The notes: generated from the sequence alone by a model not told the origin. 64,000 nt of DNA from an uncultured Kiloniellaceae bacterium (GCA_947493695.1 CANLSF010000002.1:372001-436000), one strand, 5' to 3'; positions 25,363-35,564 are shown, counted from the first letter of the stretch. Numbers and translations are program-made.

Positions 25363-25851
25363 CTAGAAATCGCTCTTGCTGTCGGCATCACCTGCCTCGT
25401 TACCGCCTGACTCCGCCGCGCTGAAAACGAAACGTCCCAGGAGATCCACAACATTAATCGCGCCCTGGGTATATTCGATTTCGCCACCCGCCGGAATATT
25501 CTCGTCATCTCCACCTGGGGTCAGGCTGACAAAATTACCACCAAGCAAGCCGTCGGAGATAATCCGGGCTGATGTTCCAACTGGCAATTTAATGTCATCA
25601 TCAATTTCAAGAACGATCTGGGCAAAGTAGGTGTCGGCGTTGAGAGTCTGTTCAACGACAGTGCCGATCTTGACACCCGCAAGCCGGACATCCGTGCCTG
25701 GCGCCAAACCGGTCGCATCGTCGAATTCTGCCGTAACGCGGTAACCGTCAACCGTGCCGACACCGCTACTATTGAAGGCAAAAATGACAAAAAACACCGC
25801 GACCAGGATGACGATCCCGCCCATAATGGTCTCGATAATGTTTCTGCGCAT
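25363..25851 (-). CDS. mlaD: MlaD family lipid-transport protein
   Basis: A 162-residue protein with one N-terminal membrane anchor (about residues 7-28, TIMGGIVILVAVFFVIFAF). A single MCE domain follows at about 38-115 (VTAEFDDATGLAPGTDVRLAGVKIGTV, then LLGGNFVSLTPGG). MlaD forms a hexameric ring in the periplasm that carries phospholipids with the MlaFEB ABC complex. The other mla genes are not adjacent. The family length is about 150-180. The C-terminal tail after the MCE domain is short and acidic. Confidence 0.9.
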   Translation of the reverse strand: MRRNIIETIMGGIVILVAVFFVIFAFNSSGVGTVDGYRVTAEFDDATGLAPGTDVRLAGVKIGTVVEQTLNADTYFAQIVLEIDDDIKLPVGTSARIISDGLLGGNFVSLTPGGDDENIPAGGEIEYTQGAINVVDLLGRFVFSAAESGGNEAGDADSKSDF

Positions 25852-25959
25852 CTCTTCCGATTTCCTTGATAGCTAATGCCTGGCCTCAGCAACTAAAGCG
25901 ACGGAGCTCCGTTGAGCAACCTGCGGCGCGAGGCCTGATATCTGCAACGTCCAGTCCGC

Positions 25960-26340
25960 TCAACCCGGTGTCCAGGGCTCGTAGTCTCCGGTCGCCTTAT
26001 CACGGGCGCCGCCCTTGAACACGTGCCCCGGCGGGCGATAGGCCTGATCGGTTCCGGTCTGGTTCGGCAGGTGTTCCTTTTGCCAGGCGTGCTTGGCCGG
26101 ACCACCTTCAGGCGGTATCTCGCCGGTTCCATGATGCAGCCAGGCGTGCCATTCGGCGGGGACCTTGCTCGCTTCGACATCACCCGCATAGTAAACCCAA
26201 CGACGCTCCTTACGCAGGCTATCGCCGTGCACGGTTCCGCCGCTCTTCATGCGGTAGTAGCGATTGCCTTGCGCGTCCTGGCCAACCAGCTCGCCCTTGA
26301 GCTTGGTGTACAGCCATGTCCCAAACGTGCCGCCAACCAT
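25960..26340 (-). CDS. NADH:ubiquinone oxidoreductase subunit NDUFA12 (B17.2) family
   Basis: A 126-residue protein of the NDUFA12/B17.2 family, an accessory complex I subunit shared by mitochondria and Alphaproteobacteria. Signatures are GTWLYTKLKGELVGQDAQGNRYYR, ERRWVYYAGD, ASKVPAEWHAWLHH and the C-terminal YEPWTPG. I chose ATG 26340, preceded by GGAAGAGG and matching the family N-terminus. The open frame runs to 26487, but the extra residues do not look homologous. It is the first gene of the NDUFA12-mlaD-hypothetical-DUF2155 group. Confidence 0.92.
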   Translation of the reverse strand: MVGGTFGTWLYTKLKGELVGQDAQGNRYYRMKSGGTVHGDSLRKERRWVYYAGDVEASKVPAEWHAWLHHGTGEIPPEGGPAKHAWQKEHLPNQTGTDQAYRPPGHVFKGGARDKATGDYEPWTPG

Positions 26341-26421
26341 GAAAACCTCTTCCTTTGAAACCTGCGTGTCTAAGCGCCGGACTATTACATCTCGGCAGAC
26401 CTCAGTCCAGCCGCTTCCCCC

Positions 26422-26438
26422 CAACTCAAGCTGAGTTG
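26422..26438. repeat. Inverted repeat near the NDUFA12 promoter
   Basis: CAACTCAAGCTGAGTTG has perfect 7-base arms around a 3-base centre. It is about 80 bases upstream of the NDUFA12 start and could be an operator. No regulator can be assigned. Confidence 0.4.
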
Positions 26439-26814
26439 AGGAGTGTTGATCGATACATTTGCCACCCTGCGAATACAAGGCGTACATCCAATCGGCAACA
26501 GCGAATCCGAACGACTCGGAAACACACTAACACCGACATCTTTACACATTACGACCGAACTCCAGGCCAGGCGCCAATCGTCGTCCGACTGACCTCTCCA
26601 ATTGCTTGCGAAAGCCGAACGCCCTGCACAACGAGAGACACTAGATCTATGATGGCACCCCAGAGGTGCGACAAGTTGTTACAAATAAATTAACCATGCT
26701 GTGACAGAATGAGCAGGAATCCTTAAGGCATTGATAAAAAATAATATCTCACTTCAATCCACTCACCTTAAATAGTCATATATATCTAGTTTTACCATCT
26801 TAAATACCCATCAA

Positions 26815-26829
26815 TTAACCCTTTATTAA
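26815..26829. promoter_or_regulatory. Candidate CtrA site upstream of nrdJ
   Basis: TTAACCCTTTATTAA matches the full CtrA consensus TTAA-N7-TTAA exactly. It lies about 195 bases upstream of the nrdJ start, just before two NrdR-like boxes. CtrA control of ribonucleotide reductase would link deoxynucleotide supply to the cell cycle. The AT-rich setting raises the chance of a random match. Confidence 0.4.
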
Positions 26830-26847
26830 GACAATATCTGGTGACTA

Positions 26848-26894
26848 GAGGCAAATGTTGTGGTTTACTCAGCTCATGCAACAAGATGTGCTGT
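26848..26894 (+). promoter_or_regulatory. Candidate tandem NrdR boxes upstream of nrdJ
   Basis: Two 16-base windows (26848-26863 and 26879-26894) share an A-x-ATGT core and the TTGTGG- or ACAAGATGTG-like arms of NrdR boxes. The ATGT cores are exactly 31 bases apart, which matches the three-helical-turn spacing of tandem NrdR boxes. Each single box is a partial match to the consensus. NrdR is the usual repressor of ribonucleotide reductase genes. Confidence 0.4.
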
Positions 26895-27024
26895 CGCAGG
26901 GGGTTTAACCGGCGATTTCGACAGCGCACGCGGAAGCATGGTCTCGGCGAGCCGAGGGGTATTTTTCGCCCCGGGGCTGCTTAAAACTGGCGAAACTTAC
27001 ATTTAGGGCAAGAGAGGACACGGC

Positions 27025-30000
27025 ATGCGCATCGCACGTCGCTTTACCGAAGTCGGCAAAGACGTATACGACTCGATCGAATTCAGAAAAACATCGAGCG
27101 AAATCCGTAATCCGGATGGATCGATTGTCTTTGAGGCGCGGGACATTGAAGTCCCAGCTGCCTGGAGCCAGGTCGCGTGTGACATTCTCGCCCAGAAGTA
27201 CTTCCGCAAACGCGGTGTTGCCCGCAAGTTGAGCGCTGTGCGTGAAGACAATGTACCTGAATGGCTGTGGCGTTCGACACCAGACAAGAAAGCTCTTGAA
27301 GAACTGGACGAAGACAATCGGGTTGGCGGCGAACACAGTGCGAAGCAGGTCTTTGACCGTATGGCCGGCACCTGGACCTACTGGGGCTGGAAAGGCGGCT
27401 ATTTCGACGCTGAGGAAGATGCACGCGCCTACTTCGACGAGATGCGTTACATGCTCGTCCGCCAGATGGCCGCACCGAATTCACCACAGTGGTTCAACAC
27501 AGGTCTTCATTGGGCATACGGCATCGATGGTCCGAGCCAGGGTCACTACTATGTTCACTTCGAGAGCGGCGAACTGGTTCGTTCCGCCTCTGCATACGAG
27601 CATCCGCAGCCGCATGCCTGTTTCATTCAGTCGGTCAACGATGACCTGGTGAACGAAAACGGCATTATGGACCTCTGGGTTCGTGAGGCACGTCTCTTCA
27701 AGTATGGTTCGGGAACCGGCACCAACTTCTCAAAGTTGCGCGGCGCCGCCGAGAGCCTTGCCGGCGGCGGAAACTCCTCCGGCCTGATGAGCTTCCTGAA
27801 GATCGGCGACCGGGCTGCCGGTGCGATTAAGTCGGGCGGCACCACGCGCCGCGCGGCTAAGATGGTATCCGTCGATCTGGATCACCCCGATATCGAGGAT
27901 TACATCGACTGGAAAGTGGTCGAGGAGCAGAAAGTAGCTGCCCTGGTCACCGGGTCCAAGACCTGCGAAAAGTTTCTAAACGATGTAATCAAAGCCTGCA
28001 ATGTGGGCGAGGGCGATGAAAACGCCGAGACATCGCTGGATCCGAAGAAAAATCCTCTGCTGAAGAAGGCGGTTCGCGCCGCTCGCAAAGCATTGGTGCC
28101 GGACAACGCAATCCAACGGACGATCCAGTACGCCGGTCAGGGTTACTCCTCAATCGAGTTCAAGACCTACGATACCGACTGGGATTCGGACGCATACCTG
28201 ACTGTATCGGGTCAAAACTCGAACAACTCCGTGCGCGCGCCCAACGGCTTTTTCGAAGCCGTGGAGAATGACGGAGACTGGGCATTGCTCCGCCGTACGG
28301 ACGGTGGTGTCCACAAGACCATCAAGGCACGCGAGCTCTGGGACAAGATTGCCCAGGCGGCCTGGGCCTGTGCCGACCCCGGCATGCAGTACGACACAAC
28401 CATCAACGAGTGGCACACCTGCCCTGCCTCGGGTCGGATCAACGGGTCCAACCCTTGTTCCGAGTACATGTTCCTGGACGATACCGCCTGTAATCTGGCG
28501 TCCTTGAACCTGATGACATTCCGCCATGAAGATGGCCGTTTCGATATCGGTTCTTACGAGCATGCGGTTCGCCTCTGGACTCTGACGCTGGAAGTCTCGG
28601 TGATGATGGCGCAGTTCCCGTCCCGGGAAATCGCCCAGCTCAGCTACGCCTACCGGACACTTGGTCTTGGATACGCAAATATCGGCGGCCTTCTGATGGC
28701 CGACGGCATTGCTTACGATTCAGATGAAGGCCGCGGCATCTGCGGTGCACTGACTGCGACCATGACCGGTGTCGCCTACGCAACCTCAGCCGAGATGGCC
28801 GGTGAGCTCGGTGCCTTCCCGGGTTACGACGAAAACCGCGACGAAATGCTGCGGGTCATCCGTAACCACCGGCGCGCAGCGCACGGTCAGAACGACGGTT
28901 TTGAAGAGCTCTCGGTCACACCGGTTCCACTGGATGCAGCCAATTGCCCTGACAAGGCGCTGGTCAAGGCTGCCAAGCGGGCTTGGGACGACGCGTTGGC
29001 CAAGGGTGAAAAGCACGGTTATCGCAACGCTCAGACAACGGTTATCGCACCAACCGGCACCATCGGCCTTGTCATGGATTGCGATACAACAGGTATCGAG
29101 CCGGACTTCGCTATCGTGAAGTTCAAAAAGCTGGCGGGTGGCGGTTACTTCAAGATCATCAACCGGACAGTCCCCGAGGCCCTCGAGACCTTGGGATACG
29201 ACGATGGTCAGATCGAAGACATCGTCGGCTACGCTGTCGGTCACGGCACATTGGTCGGCGCTCCCGGCGTCAATCACGAAAGCCTGCGCGCCAAAGGCTT
29301 CACCGAAGCAGCCCTGCAAGCCATCGAAGCGAGCCTCGGTTCCGCCTTTGACATCAAGTTCACCTTCAACAAGTGGACGCTCGGTGAGGAGTTCTGCACC
29401 AAAGTACTCGGTATCAGTGCGGAGCAGTTGGACGATGTGTCCTTCGACATGCTTGCGACCCTGGGCTTCACCAAAGCCGATGTCGAAGCCGCCAATACCT
29501 ATTGCACCGGTGCGATGACTCTCGAAGGTGCTCCCGGCCTGAAAGACGAGCATCTGCCGGTCTTCGACTGTGCCAATGCCTGTGGCCGGATCGGCAAACG
29601 CTACCTGACTGCCGAGAGCCACATCCGGATGATGGCCGCGGCACAGCCCTTCATCTCTGGTGCAATCTCCAAGACCATCAACATGCCGAACCAGGCTTCT
29701 GTGGACGACTGCAAAGACGCTTACATGCTGTCGTGGCGCCTTGGCCTGAAAGCCAACGCGCTTTACCGGGACGGCTCCAAGCTTTCGCAGCCGCTGTCCA
29801 CCGCGATCCTGGAAGAAGATGCCGACGAGGACGACGAGACCCTGGCTGAACAGGTCGCGGACGCGCCAAGCAACCAGCGCGCGGAGATTGTCGCTGAGCG
29901 GATCATCGAACGGATCATCGAACGCCAGACCGAGCGGTCCAAGCTGCCGCAGCGCCGTAAAGGTTACACCCAGAAAGCCATCGTCGGCGGCCATAAGGTC

Positions 30001-30786
30001 TATCTGCGGACCGGTGAGTACGAAGATGGCTCGATCGGAGAGATCTTCATCGACATGCATAAGGAAGGCGCTGCCTTCCGGAGCCTGATGAACAACTTCG
30101 CCATCGCCATCTCGATCGGCCTGCAGTACGGCGTACCGCTTGAGGAGTACGTAGAAGCCTTCACCTTCACGCGCTTCGAACCCTCCGGCATGGTCGAAGG
30201 TAACGACGCCATCAAGATGGCGACTTCGGTGATCGATTATATTTTCCGGGAACTGGCGATTTCCTACCTGGGTCGGAACGATTTGGCCCATGTGGAACCC
30301 GCCGACGTCATGCCAGATTCCGTCGGACGGGGCGACGAGGAAGGCAATCTGCCGGAAGACACCCGCGAAGCAGTCGCCGAGACCGTGCGCCGTGTCGCCT
30401 CGACCGGCTATGTCCGTAATCAGCTTCTGGTTTTCAATGGCGGTAGCGCTGGCGGCAGCGAAGTCTCCTCGGGTGCCGCAACTACCTCCAATGTCTCCCA
30501 GATCACCTCATCGACGGCAGCCCCGGCTTCAACCGGCAGCGGCCCGTCTCCTGAACTCGTCGGCGCATCCCTGTCAACACCGGCAGCTCCTTCCAGAGCT
30601 CCAACGCCAAGCGCCGGCGAGGCTGCAGCCTCTGCATCAGCCAACAAACGCCTGGAACGTGTGCGCGAAGCGCGCATCAAGGGCTATGAAGGCGACCCTT
30701 GCGGAGATTGCGGCAACTTTACGCTGGTACGCAACGGGACCTGCATGAAGTGTGCAACCTGCGGCAGCACCAGCGGCTGCTCCTGA
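27025..30786 (+). CDS. nrdJ: Adenosylcobalamin-dependent (class II) ribonucleoside-diphosphate reductase
   Basis: A 1253-residue class II ribonucleotide reductase that makes deoxyribonucleotides with adenosylcobalamin. The reductase barrel covers about residues 110-970. [16 protein letters not shown] is an early substrate-domain segment, [21 protein letters not shown] contains the active-site Asn-x-Cys-x-Glu, and [20 protein letters not shown] is also conserved. A TSCPD-like domain follows (about 985-1100), then an Ala/Ser/Pro-rich linker and a Cys-rich tail ([21 protein letters not shown]) that probably binds zinc and reduces the active site. This long form is typical of Alphaproteobacteria. 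ATG 27025 follows AGAGAGGA. A clear terminator follows. Confidence 0.95.
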   Translation: MRIARRFTEVGKDVYDSIEFRKTSSEIRNPDGSIVFEARDIEVPAAWSQVACDILAQKYFRKRGVARKLSAVREDNVPEWLWRSTPDKKALEELDEDNRVGGEHSAKQVFDRMAGTWTYWGWKGGYFDAEEDARAYFDEMRYMLVRQMAAPNSPQWFNTGLHWAYGIDGPSQGHYYVHFESGELVRSASAYEHPQPHACFIQSVNDDLVNENGIMDLWVREARLFKYGSGTGTNFSKLRGAAESLAGGGNSSGLMSFLKIGDRAAGAIKSGGTTRRAAKMVSVDLDHPDIEDYIDWKVVEEQKVAALVTGSKTCEKFLNDVIKACNVGEGDENAETSLDPKKNPLLKKAVRAARKALVPDNAIQRTIQYAGQGYSSIEFKTYDTDWDSDAYLTVSGQNSNNSVRAPNGFFEAVENDGDWALLRRTDGGVHKTIKARELWDKIAQAAWACADPGMQYDTTINEWHTCPASGRINGSNPCSEYMFLDDTACNLASLNLMTFRHEDGRFDIGSYEHAVRLWTLTLEVSVMMAQFPSREIAQLSYAYRTLGLGYANIGGLLMADGIAYDSDEGRGICGALTATMTGVAYATSAEMAGELGAFPGYDENRDEMLRVIRNHRRAAHGQNDGFEELSVTPVPLDAANCPDKALVKAAKRAWDDALAKGEKHGYRNAQTTVIAPTGTIGLVMDCDTTGIEPDFAIVKFKKLAGGGYFKIINRTVPEALETLGYDDGQIEDIVGYAVGHGTLVGAPGVNHESLRAKGFTEAALQAIEASLGSAFDIKFTFNKWTLGEEFCTKVLGISAEQLDDVSFDMLATLGFTKADVEAANTYCTGAMTLEGAPGLKDEHLPVFDCANACGRIGKRYLTAESHIRMMAAAQPFISGAISKTINMPNQASVDDCKDAYMLSWRLGLKANALYRDGSKLSQPLSTAILEEDADEDDETLAEQVADAPSNQRAEIVAERIIERIIERQTERSKLPQRRKGYTQKAIVGGHKVYLRTGEYEDGSIGEIFIDMHKEGAAFRSLMNNFAIAISIGLQYGVPLEEYVEAFTFTRFEPSGMVEGNDAIKMATSVIDYIFRELAISYLGRNDLAHVEPADVMPDSVGRGDEEGNLPEDTREAVAETVRRVASTGYVRNQLLVFNGGSAGGSEVSSGAATTSNVSQITSSTAAPASTGSGPSPELVGASLSTPAAPSRAPTPSAGEAAASASANKRLERVREARIKGYEGDPCGDCGNFTLVRNGTCMKCATCGSTSGCS

Positions 30787-30847
30787 GCCAGCCATCTCGG
30801 GAGTGGAAGGGCCTCTGAAACCAGGCCCTAGTTCTCCCTGTTAACTT

Positions 30848-30879
30848 CGGGGTGCCCTATTTAAGGCACCCCGTTTTTC
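30848..30879 (+). terminator. Rho-independent terminator of nrdJ
   Basis: CGGGGTGCC (30848-30856) pairs with GGCACCCCG (30865-30873) around an 8-base loop and is followed by TTTTT. It lies 60 bases after the nrdJ stop codon. Confidence 0.88.
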
Positions 30880-31004
30880 TGTCTGGGCTTTAGCTCAACA
30901 CATCTATTGTAGCCCAATCAGTGCCATATTTTGGTCACGTAGATCGCAGAGATTACGATCATATTTTACAACCTGATTCGAATTGCACCAGAGCGGATGG
31001 ATTT

Positions 31005-32771
31005 ATGAGTTCGAGCGATCATCCAACAACTTCCCAGCAGGAGCGATTGCCAAAAGCCTGGGCTGGACTCTTTCTATTTGTCGGAATTACATGCGGTCTA
31101 CTGACGCATCTGGCAAACGAACATTCTGATGACATTGCGTTGTCATTTTCCCTGTCGCAGGCCTTGCTGCTCGGATCACTTTTGTTTGTTTTGAGTGCCC
31201 GTCCAGGGAAAACCCTCGCGACTTCAATCTTCGCCGTTGCGTCTGCTCTCTGCCTCGGCCTCCTCTCTGCAACGTCGATCTATCGCTTCGGGATCGCGTT
31301 TTCAGAGAATGGCGGTCTGCTGTTCCTGCTCGCCGGTCAGGCAATCATTTTTACGTACATCCTTCTGCCCTTTTTTCAAACCTGGTTGGATGATGGCGAC
31401 TTCTCCTTTTCCTACGAAGGTCTTTTCATACACTCCTGGAACAACGGCTTGCTCGCCCTCGTCGGCCTCGGCTTTATGGGACTGTTCTGGCTGATTCTGT
31501 TCCTCTTTTCACTCTTGTTCGAAAGCGTTGGGATCGATGCCCTGAAAACGCTGATTGACGAACCCATGTTTTCAATTCCCGCGACGACGAGCGCCACCGC
31601 ACTCGGCGTCTTCGTCGCCCGTGATCATGCACGGATCGTTGCTGCGCTCAGAGCTATCCTCTTCTCCCTGTTTTCAGTCCTAAACCCAGTCTTCCTATTC
31701 CTCGCTCTGGCTTTCCTGGTGGCCTTGTCTCTTGGCGGTTTTGAGAAGCTCTCGAGCGTTATCAGTGCTTCCGCCACGCTTTTATCTCTCATCACCATCG
31801 GCGTCGTCCTGAGCAATGCAGTTTTGCGAGACGGCAGCGAAACTCTGGCTGCAAACAAATTGCTTCGCATAGGGACGATTGCGCTTCTGCCCGCATTACT
31901 GTGCTTCAGTGGATTTGCCGCCTACGCAATTTATCTTCGAATTTCGGATTATGGCCTCACGCCGGAGCGTGTGTGGATTGCTGTTGGAACCGGAATCCTC
32001 GCCGTTTACTCTATCGCCTACGTCGCATCTTTCATCTCTCGCGGTCGCTGGATGTCAGTTTGCCGGCGCGCCAACGTTTTTATTGCATTGGCTGTAGCCG
32101 CCATCGCGCTGGTGATGCAAACGCCGTTTGCCGATCCCTTCGTTCTCAGCGCCCGAAGCCAATATGACCGCCTCATAACCGGCGCCACTGATGCGAAGAG
32201 CTTTGATTACGGCTTCTTGAAGTTCGAATTGGGTGCGCCGGGGCGCAAAACGCTCACGCGTATCCGCGAAGACTCCGGTGCTGCAGAACGCGATACCGTT
32301 GTCGCCCAACTGGACCTGCTGGCAAAAACCAACCAGCAATGGGAGTGGCGGAGACAGGTTCAGGAGTCTGCAAACAGCAATCAAATCATGATCCTGCGCG
32401 ACCCAACTCTTGTCGAGCTAGTACCTTCCACCCTGCAATTGCCAGAGAGCCTCTTCAGCGCAAACCTCCCGCAAGTCAACCCGATGCTCAAGCGCTGCGG
32501 TCAAACAGGTGGACCAGATTGCATCATCAGTGCAATCGACCTGAGTGATAGTCCGGGAGAGGAGCTGATTTTCGCAATGCGGGAAACCAATGACCTCCAA
32601 GTTATTTATGTGTTGGAGTTGAGAGAAGAGGAATGGCGTTCAGTCCTACTCGGATACGATGAAACCGGGCGGACTCTTTGGGAGGACCTCAGGTCGGGGA
32701 AACTTTCCGCAGTTCCCAGCCGCTTTCGTGATTTGAAGGTTGGTGACAAGATCATTCGATTCCGCGACTAA
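31005..32771 (+). CDS. DUF4153 domain-containing multi-pass membrane protein
   Basis: A 588-residue protein with about eleven hydrophobic segments between residues 15 and 375, then a soluble C-terminal region. GLFLFVGITCGLLTHLANEH, FTYILLPFFQTW and the ALVGLGFMGLFWLILFLFSLLF region resemble DUF4153 proteins, whose function is unknown. I chose ATG 31005; the open frame begins at 30921 with a non-conserved leader. The C-terminal part has ELGAPGRKTLTRI and a segment like LVPSTLQLPESLF, as in other DUF4153 members. It stands alone between the nrdJ terminator and the ridA-like gene. Confidence 0.82.
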   Translation: MSSSDHPTTSQQERLPKAWAGLFLFVGITCGLLTHLANEHSDDIALSFSLSQALLLGSLLFVLSARPGKTLATSIFAVASALCLGLLSATSIYRFGIAFSENGGLLFLLAGQAIIFTYILLPFFQTWLDDGDFSFSYEGLFIHSWNNGLLALVGLGFMGLFWLILFLFSLLFESVGIDALKTLIDEPMFSIPATTSATALGVFVARDHARIVAALRAILFSLFSVLNPVFLFLALAFLVALSLGGFEKLSSVISASATLLSLITIGVVLSNAVLRDGSETLAANKLLRIGTIALLPALLCFSGFAAYAIYLRISDYGLTPERVWIAVGTGILAVYSIAYVASFISRGRWMSVCRRANVFIALAVAAIALVMQTPFADPFVLSARSQYDRLITGATDAKSFDYGFLKFELGAPGRKTLTRIREDSGAAERDTVVAQLDLLAKTNQQWEWRRQVQESANSNQIMILRDPTLVELVPSTLQLPESLFSANLPQVNPMLKRCGQTGGPDCIISAIDLSDSPGEELIFAMRETNDLQVIYVLELREEEWRSVLLGYDETGRTLWEDLRSGKLSAVPSRFRDLKVGDKIIRFRD

Positions 32772-32873
32772 GTCAGTAAATTTGGTTCAAAGTGACACGC
32801 TGGCTATGCGACACCCTGATCAGGTATAAGTTCCTTCCAATTTTGAATTCCAGACAGGTGAGGAAGAATACCA

Positions 32874-33341
32874 ATGGCGGGACAGATTGATGCACGTTTG
32901 GCCGAACTCGGGATCGAGGTACCGGAAGCGGCGGCGCCGGTGGCCAACTACGTTGGTTATGTGATCAGCGGCAAGACGATTTACGTCTCCGGACAGGTGA
33001 CGGTCAAAGGCGGTGAGTTCCAGTACCAGGGCAAACTGGGGGACTCGGTGTCCATTGAAGATGGCGTGGCCGCAGCCCGCCTTTGCGGTATCAACATCAT
33101 TTCGCAACTCAAGGCAGCCTGCGGCGGCGATCTCGACAAGATCAAACGCGTGGTCCGTCTGGGCGGTTATGTGAATTCCACCCCGGAATTCGGCGAACAG
33201 CCGAAAGTCATCAATGGCGCGTCTGATCTGATGGTCGAGGTTTTCGGTGATAAAGGACGTCACTGCCGGGCTGCCGTCTCGGCTGGCTCCCTGCCTTTTG
33301 GTGTCGCCGTCGAAATCGAAGCAACCGCAGAGCTTGAGTAG
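32874..33341 (+). CDS. RidA/YjgF family protein
   Basis: A 155-residue RidA-superfamily protein (Rid family, longer form). Family segments are GYVISGKTIYVSGQVTVKGGEFQYQGKLG, IEDGVAAARLCGINIISQLKAACGGDLDKIKRVVRLGGYVNS and HCRAAVSAGSLPFGVAVEIEATAEL. The Arg that binds the carboxylate in RidA (HCRAAV here) is present. RidA deaminates reactive enamine/imine intermediates; several Rid subfamilies lack this, and this long form is less studied. GTGAGGAAG precedes the start. The glutamine synthetase-like gene follows by 55 bases. Confidence 0.9.
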   Translation: MAGQIDARLAELGIEVPEAAAPVANYVGYVISGKTIYVSGQVTVKGGEFQYQGKLGDSVSIEDGVAAARLCGINIISQLKAACGGDLDKIKRVVRLGGYVNSTPEFGEQPKVINGASDLMVEVFGDKGRHCRAAVSAGSLPFGVAVEIEATAELE

Positions 33342-33360
33342 AGCTTTCAATTCTGTAGCA

Positions 33361-33381
33361 GGCCCGGGCTTGACCCGGGCC
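33361..33381. repeat. Palindromic hairpin between ridA-like and glutamine synthetase-like genes
   Basis: GGCCCGGG (33361-33368) and CCCGGGCC (33374-33381) flank CTTGA and form a perfect 8-bp stem. No T-run follows. Such CCCGGG-CTTGA-CCCGGG units are common intergenic palindromes in alphaproteobacterial genomes. It may modulate read-through or mRNA stability. Confidence 0.7.
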
Positions 33382-33396
33382 AGTTGGCACGGCTGA

Positions 33397-34782
33397 ATGA
33401 CGATTATGCCTGATACATCGACAGAATTGACACCGGAAGCGGCAGACTTTCTCGCCCGTCATCCCGGAACACGCCACCTGGATGCCATTTTCCCCGATCT
33501 TTCCGGGGTCGTCCGCGGCAAACGCTACCCGATGTCGGAGTTCGGCAAGGTGATGCGTGACGGCCTCGCCTTCCCCGCCTCGGTCTTTATGCTCGACACC
33601 CAAGGCCAGAGCCACGATCCGGCAGGTATCGGCTTTTCCGATGGCGATCCGGATCGCGTCGCCAAGATCGTACCGGGCACGCTGCTGTCCGTGCCCTGGG
33701 CGCAACAGCCAAGTGCACAAGCGCTGATCACCCTGCAGGAAGCCGACGGCAGTCCCTATCCCTACGAGCCCCGCAATATCCTGCTTACTGTCCTTGAGCG
33801 CCTGAAGGCCCTGGGCCTGCAGCCCGTGGTCGCCTTTGAGCTGGAGTTCTATCTCTTCGACCGTGAACGTGGTGAGGGCGGTGTTCCGCAGCCCCCAGTC
33901 TCGCCACTGACCGGCCAGCGTGATAACGGCACCCAGGTTTACGGGATGGATGCCCTCGACGGCTTCTCTGCCGTTATCGAGGAAATCGGCACGGCCTGTC
34001 ACGAGCAGGGCATCGTCACCGGTGCAATTACCGCGGAATACGCGCCGGGCCAGTTCGAGATAAATCTGCATCACCTCGACGACGCCATGAAGGCAGCGGA
34101 TCACTGCATTTTCTTCAAGCGCACCGTGAAGGGTGTCGCCCGCAAACATGGTTTCCAGGCCAGTTTCATGGCCAAGCCCTTCCTGGAACAGGCCGGAAGT
34201 GGTTTGCACATGCATATCTCGCTTCTGGACGACCAGGGACGCAACATTTTCGATGGCGGCGATACACCTGCAAGTCCTCGCCTGAAACAGGCCATCGGGG
34301 GTATTCTCGAGACTCTTCCCGAAGCTATGGCCTTTCTGGCGCCAAACGTAAATTCCTTCCGGCGCTATGTGCCCGATATCTTCGTGCCCATCCGGCGCTG
34401 CTGGGGCTACGAAAACCGCTCGGTCGCCCTGCGTATCCCGCTTGGGGACGGCGCGGCAAGACGGATCGAACATCGTATCGCGGGCGCCGACGCTAACCCC
34501 TACCTCACCCTGGCCACGGCCCTTGCAGGCATTCACCACGGCTTGTCGCAAAAGAGCGATCCAGGTGCGCCCTCCGAAGGTAACACCGGCCACGCTTACG
34601 ATCCCGACCTTCCCTTCCGACCGCGCCGGGCTCTGGATCGCCTGGAGGAAACCCAGGTATTGGGAGACTACTTCGGTGATGATTATCTGAAGGCCTATAT
34701 TGCCTGCAAACAGGCCGAACTGGATCGTTTCGAGAGCTACATCAGCCGGGTAGAGTACGACTGGTATCTGCAGGCCGACTAA
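33397..34782 (+). CDS. Glutamine synthetase family protein (PuuA-like gamma-glutamylamine ligase)
   Basis: A 461-residue member of the glutamine synthetase family. The N-terminal beta-grasp domain includes IFPDLSGVVRGKRYPMSEF, near the PuuA pattern. Catalytic-domain segments are AFELEFYLF (metal Glu), EYAPGQFEINLHH, FMAKPFLEQAGSGLHMHISL, and the ATP/ligand region RRCWGYENRSVALRIP and RIEHRIAGADANPYLTLA. PuuA and relatives join glutamate to polyamines or other amines in catabolism. Housekeeping GlnA features, such as the adenylylation tyrosine loop, are not apparent. The substrate is uncertain; ethanolamine and short amines are alternatives to putrescine. The ridA-like gene is upstream. Confidence 0.87.
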   Translation: MTIMPDTSTELTPEAADFLARHPGTRHLDAIFPDLSGVVRGKRYPMSEFGKVMRDGLAFPASVFMLDTQGQSHDPAGIGFSDGDPDRVAKIVPGTLLSVPWAQQPSAQALITLQEADGSPYPYEPRNILLTVLERLKALGLQPVVAFELEFYLFDRERGEGGVPQPPVSPLTGQRDNGTQVYGMDALDGFSAVIEEIGTACHEQGIVTGAITAEYAPGQFEINLHHLDDAMKAADHCIFFKRTVKGVARKHGFQASFMAKPFLEQAGSGLHMHISLLDDQGRNIFDGGDTPASPRLKQAIGGILETLPEAMAFLAPNVNSFRRYVPDIFVPIRRCWGYENRSVALRIPLGDGAARRIEHRIAGADANPYLTLATALAGIHHGLSQKSDPGAPSEGNTGHAYDPDLPFRPRRALDRLEETQVLGDYFGDDYLKAYIACKQAELDRFESYISRVEYDWYLQAD

Positions 34783-34794
34783 CCGACATCTACG

Positions 34795-35412
34795 CTAACC
34801 GCCGAACAGACCGCGTAGAGTTTCGGCATCTATCGGCGCCAGGTTCATACCTTCCGGAATCTCAAACAAAGCCTCATCCTGGGGACCGCGCTGGATATTG
34901 CTCTGGAGCATCCTGTATTCGCCACGCGTGTCGGATGCTTCAGCCTGGACCGGAATTCCGTCATCCGTCAGCCAAAGCGTTACGGTGTAGGGCTCTTTCG
35001 CCTTCAGGCGCTCGACATCGTACTTGGTGGTCGACAGGCCGCTGATCTCTTCCCGACCGAGCTTCTTAGGTTTCAATGAAGCAAACTGGCTCAAGTCCGG
35101 CAGGTTTTCCCCCTCGCCAAGAGTCAACTCCATCCCGATGTTCATCAAAGGCACCAGGTAGACAACACGATTTTCGGACGGGCGCATAATCAGAACCTGA
35201 GGCACACCGGCCAGCCGAAATTCACGGCGCTCCATACCTTCGTGATGATAGACTTTGGATGCAATTTGCTGCTGATTGATCTGGAACACGGCATCGGCAG
35301 AATAAGATGCCTGGCGTTTCGGGATGCCCGCAGCCCCTGCTGTGCCGGAAAGCCCAACGACGGCGACAAAAACCAGCATCAGGCCAATCGATGCAACTTG
35401 TCTATACAACAT
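34795..35412 (-). CDS. DUF4412/LolA-like periplasmic protein
   Basis: A 205-residue exported protein with a signal peptide (about residues 1-27, cleavage near GAAGIP). It has beta-rich repeats such as YSADAVFQINQQQIASKVYHHEGMERREF, MRPSENRVVYLVP and TTKYDVERLKAKEPYTVTLWLTDDGIPVQAEA. This pattern matches DUF4412-type proteins with a LolA-like half-barrel, which may bind lipid. Function unknown. It converges with the glutamine synthetase-like gene, with 12 bases between the stops. Confidence 0.78.
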   Translation of the reverse strand: MLYRQVASIGLMLVFVAVVGLSGTAGAAGIPKRQASYSADAVFQINQQQIASKVYHHEGMERREFRLAGVPQVLIMRPSENRVVYLVPLMNIGMELTLGEGENLPDLSQFASLKPKKLGREEISGLSTTKYDVERLKAKEPYTVTLWLTDDGIPVQAEASDTRGEYRMLQSNIQRGPQDEALFEIPEGMNLAPIDAETLRGLFGG

Positions 35413-35564
35413 TCGTCCATTGCCTTCTTTAAACGAGCATCTGGTCAGAAAACTGTGACGACACCATGTTCATAATCTAGATTCCATAGAATGTAAGAAG
35501 CGTTACACTCCAACAAGCGTTGAACTTCACTCTCTGGAGCAATGCATGACAACAGGACACAACT

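Larger units (their letters stand above)
26341..27024. other. Long AT-rich intergenic region upstream of nrdJ
   Basis: No gene is convincing in these 684 bases. The region between about 26690 and 26870 is clearly AT-rich. It contains an inverted repeat at 26422-26438 (CAACTCA/TGAGTTG), a TTAACCAT motif near 26691, a perfect TTAA-N7-TTAA site at 26815-26829 and two NrdR-box-like sequences at 26848-26894. The nrdJ leader from 26895 on can form small GC-rich hairpins. I found no cobalamin riboswitch signature. Confidence 0.6.

Noticed and set aside
26341-26487. N-terminal extension of the NDUFA12 gene up to 26487
   Set aside because: The extra 49 residues are not like the family, and the GGAAGAGG site supports ATG 26340.
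26895-27024. Possible cobalamin riboswitch upstream of nrdJ
   Set aside because: The leader has small GC-rich hairpins but I could not find the B12-box sequence or the long multi-branched layout needed.
28786-30291. 501-codon minus-strand ORF inside nrdJ
   Set aside because: It is a shadow of the strongly conserved nrdJ reading frame and has no recognisable protein content.
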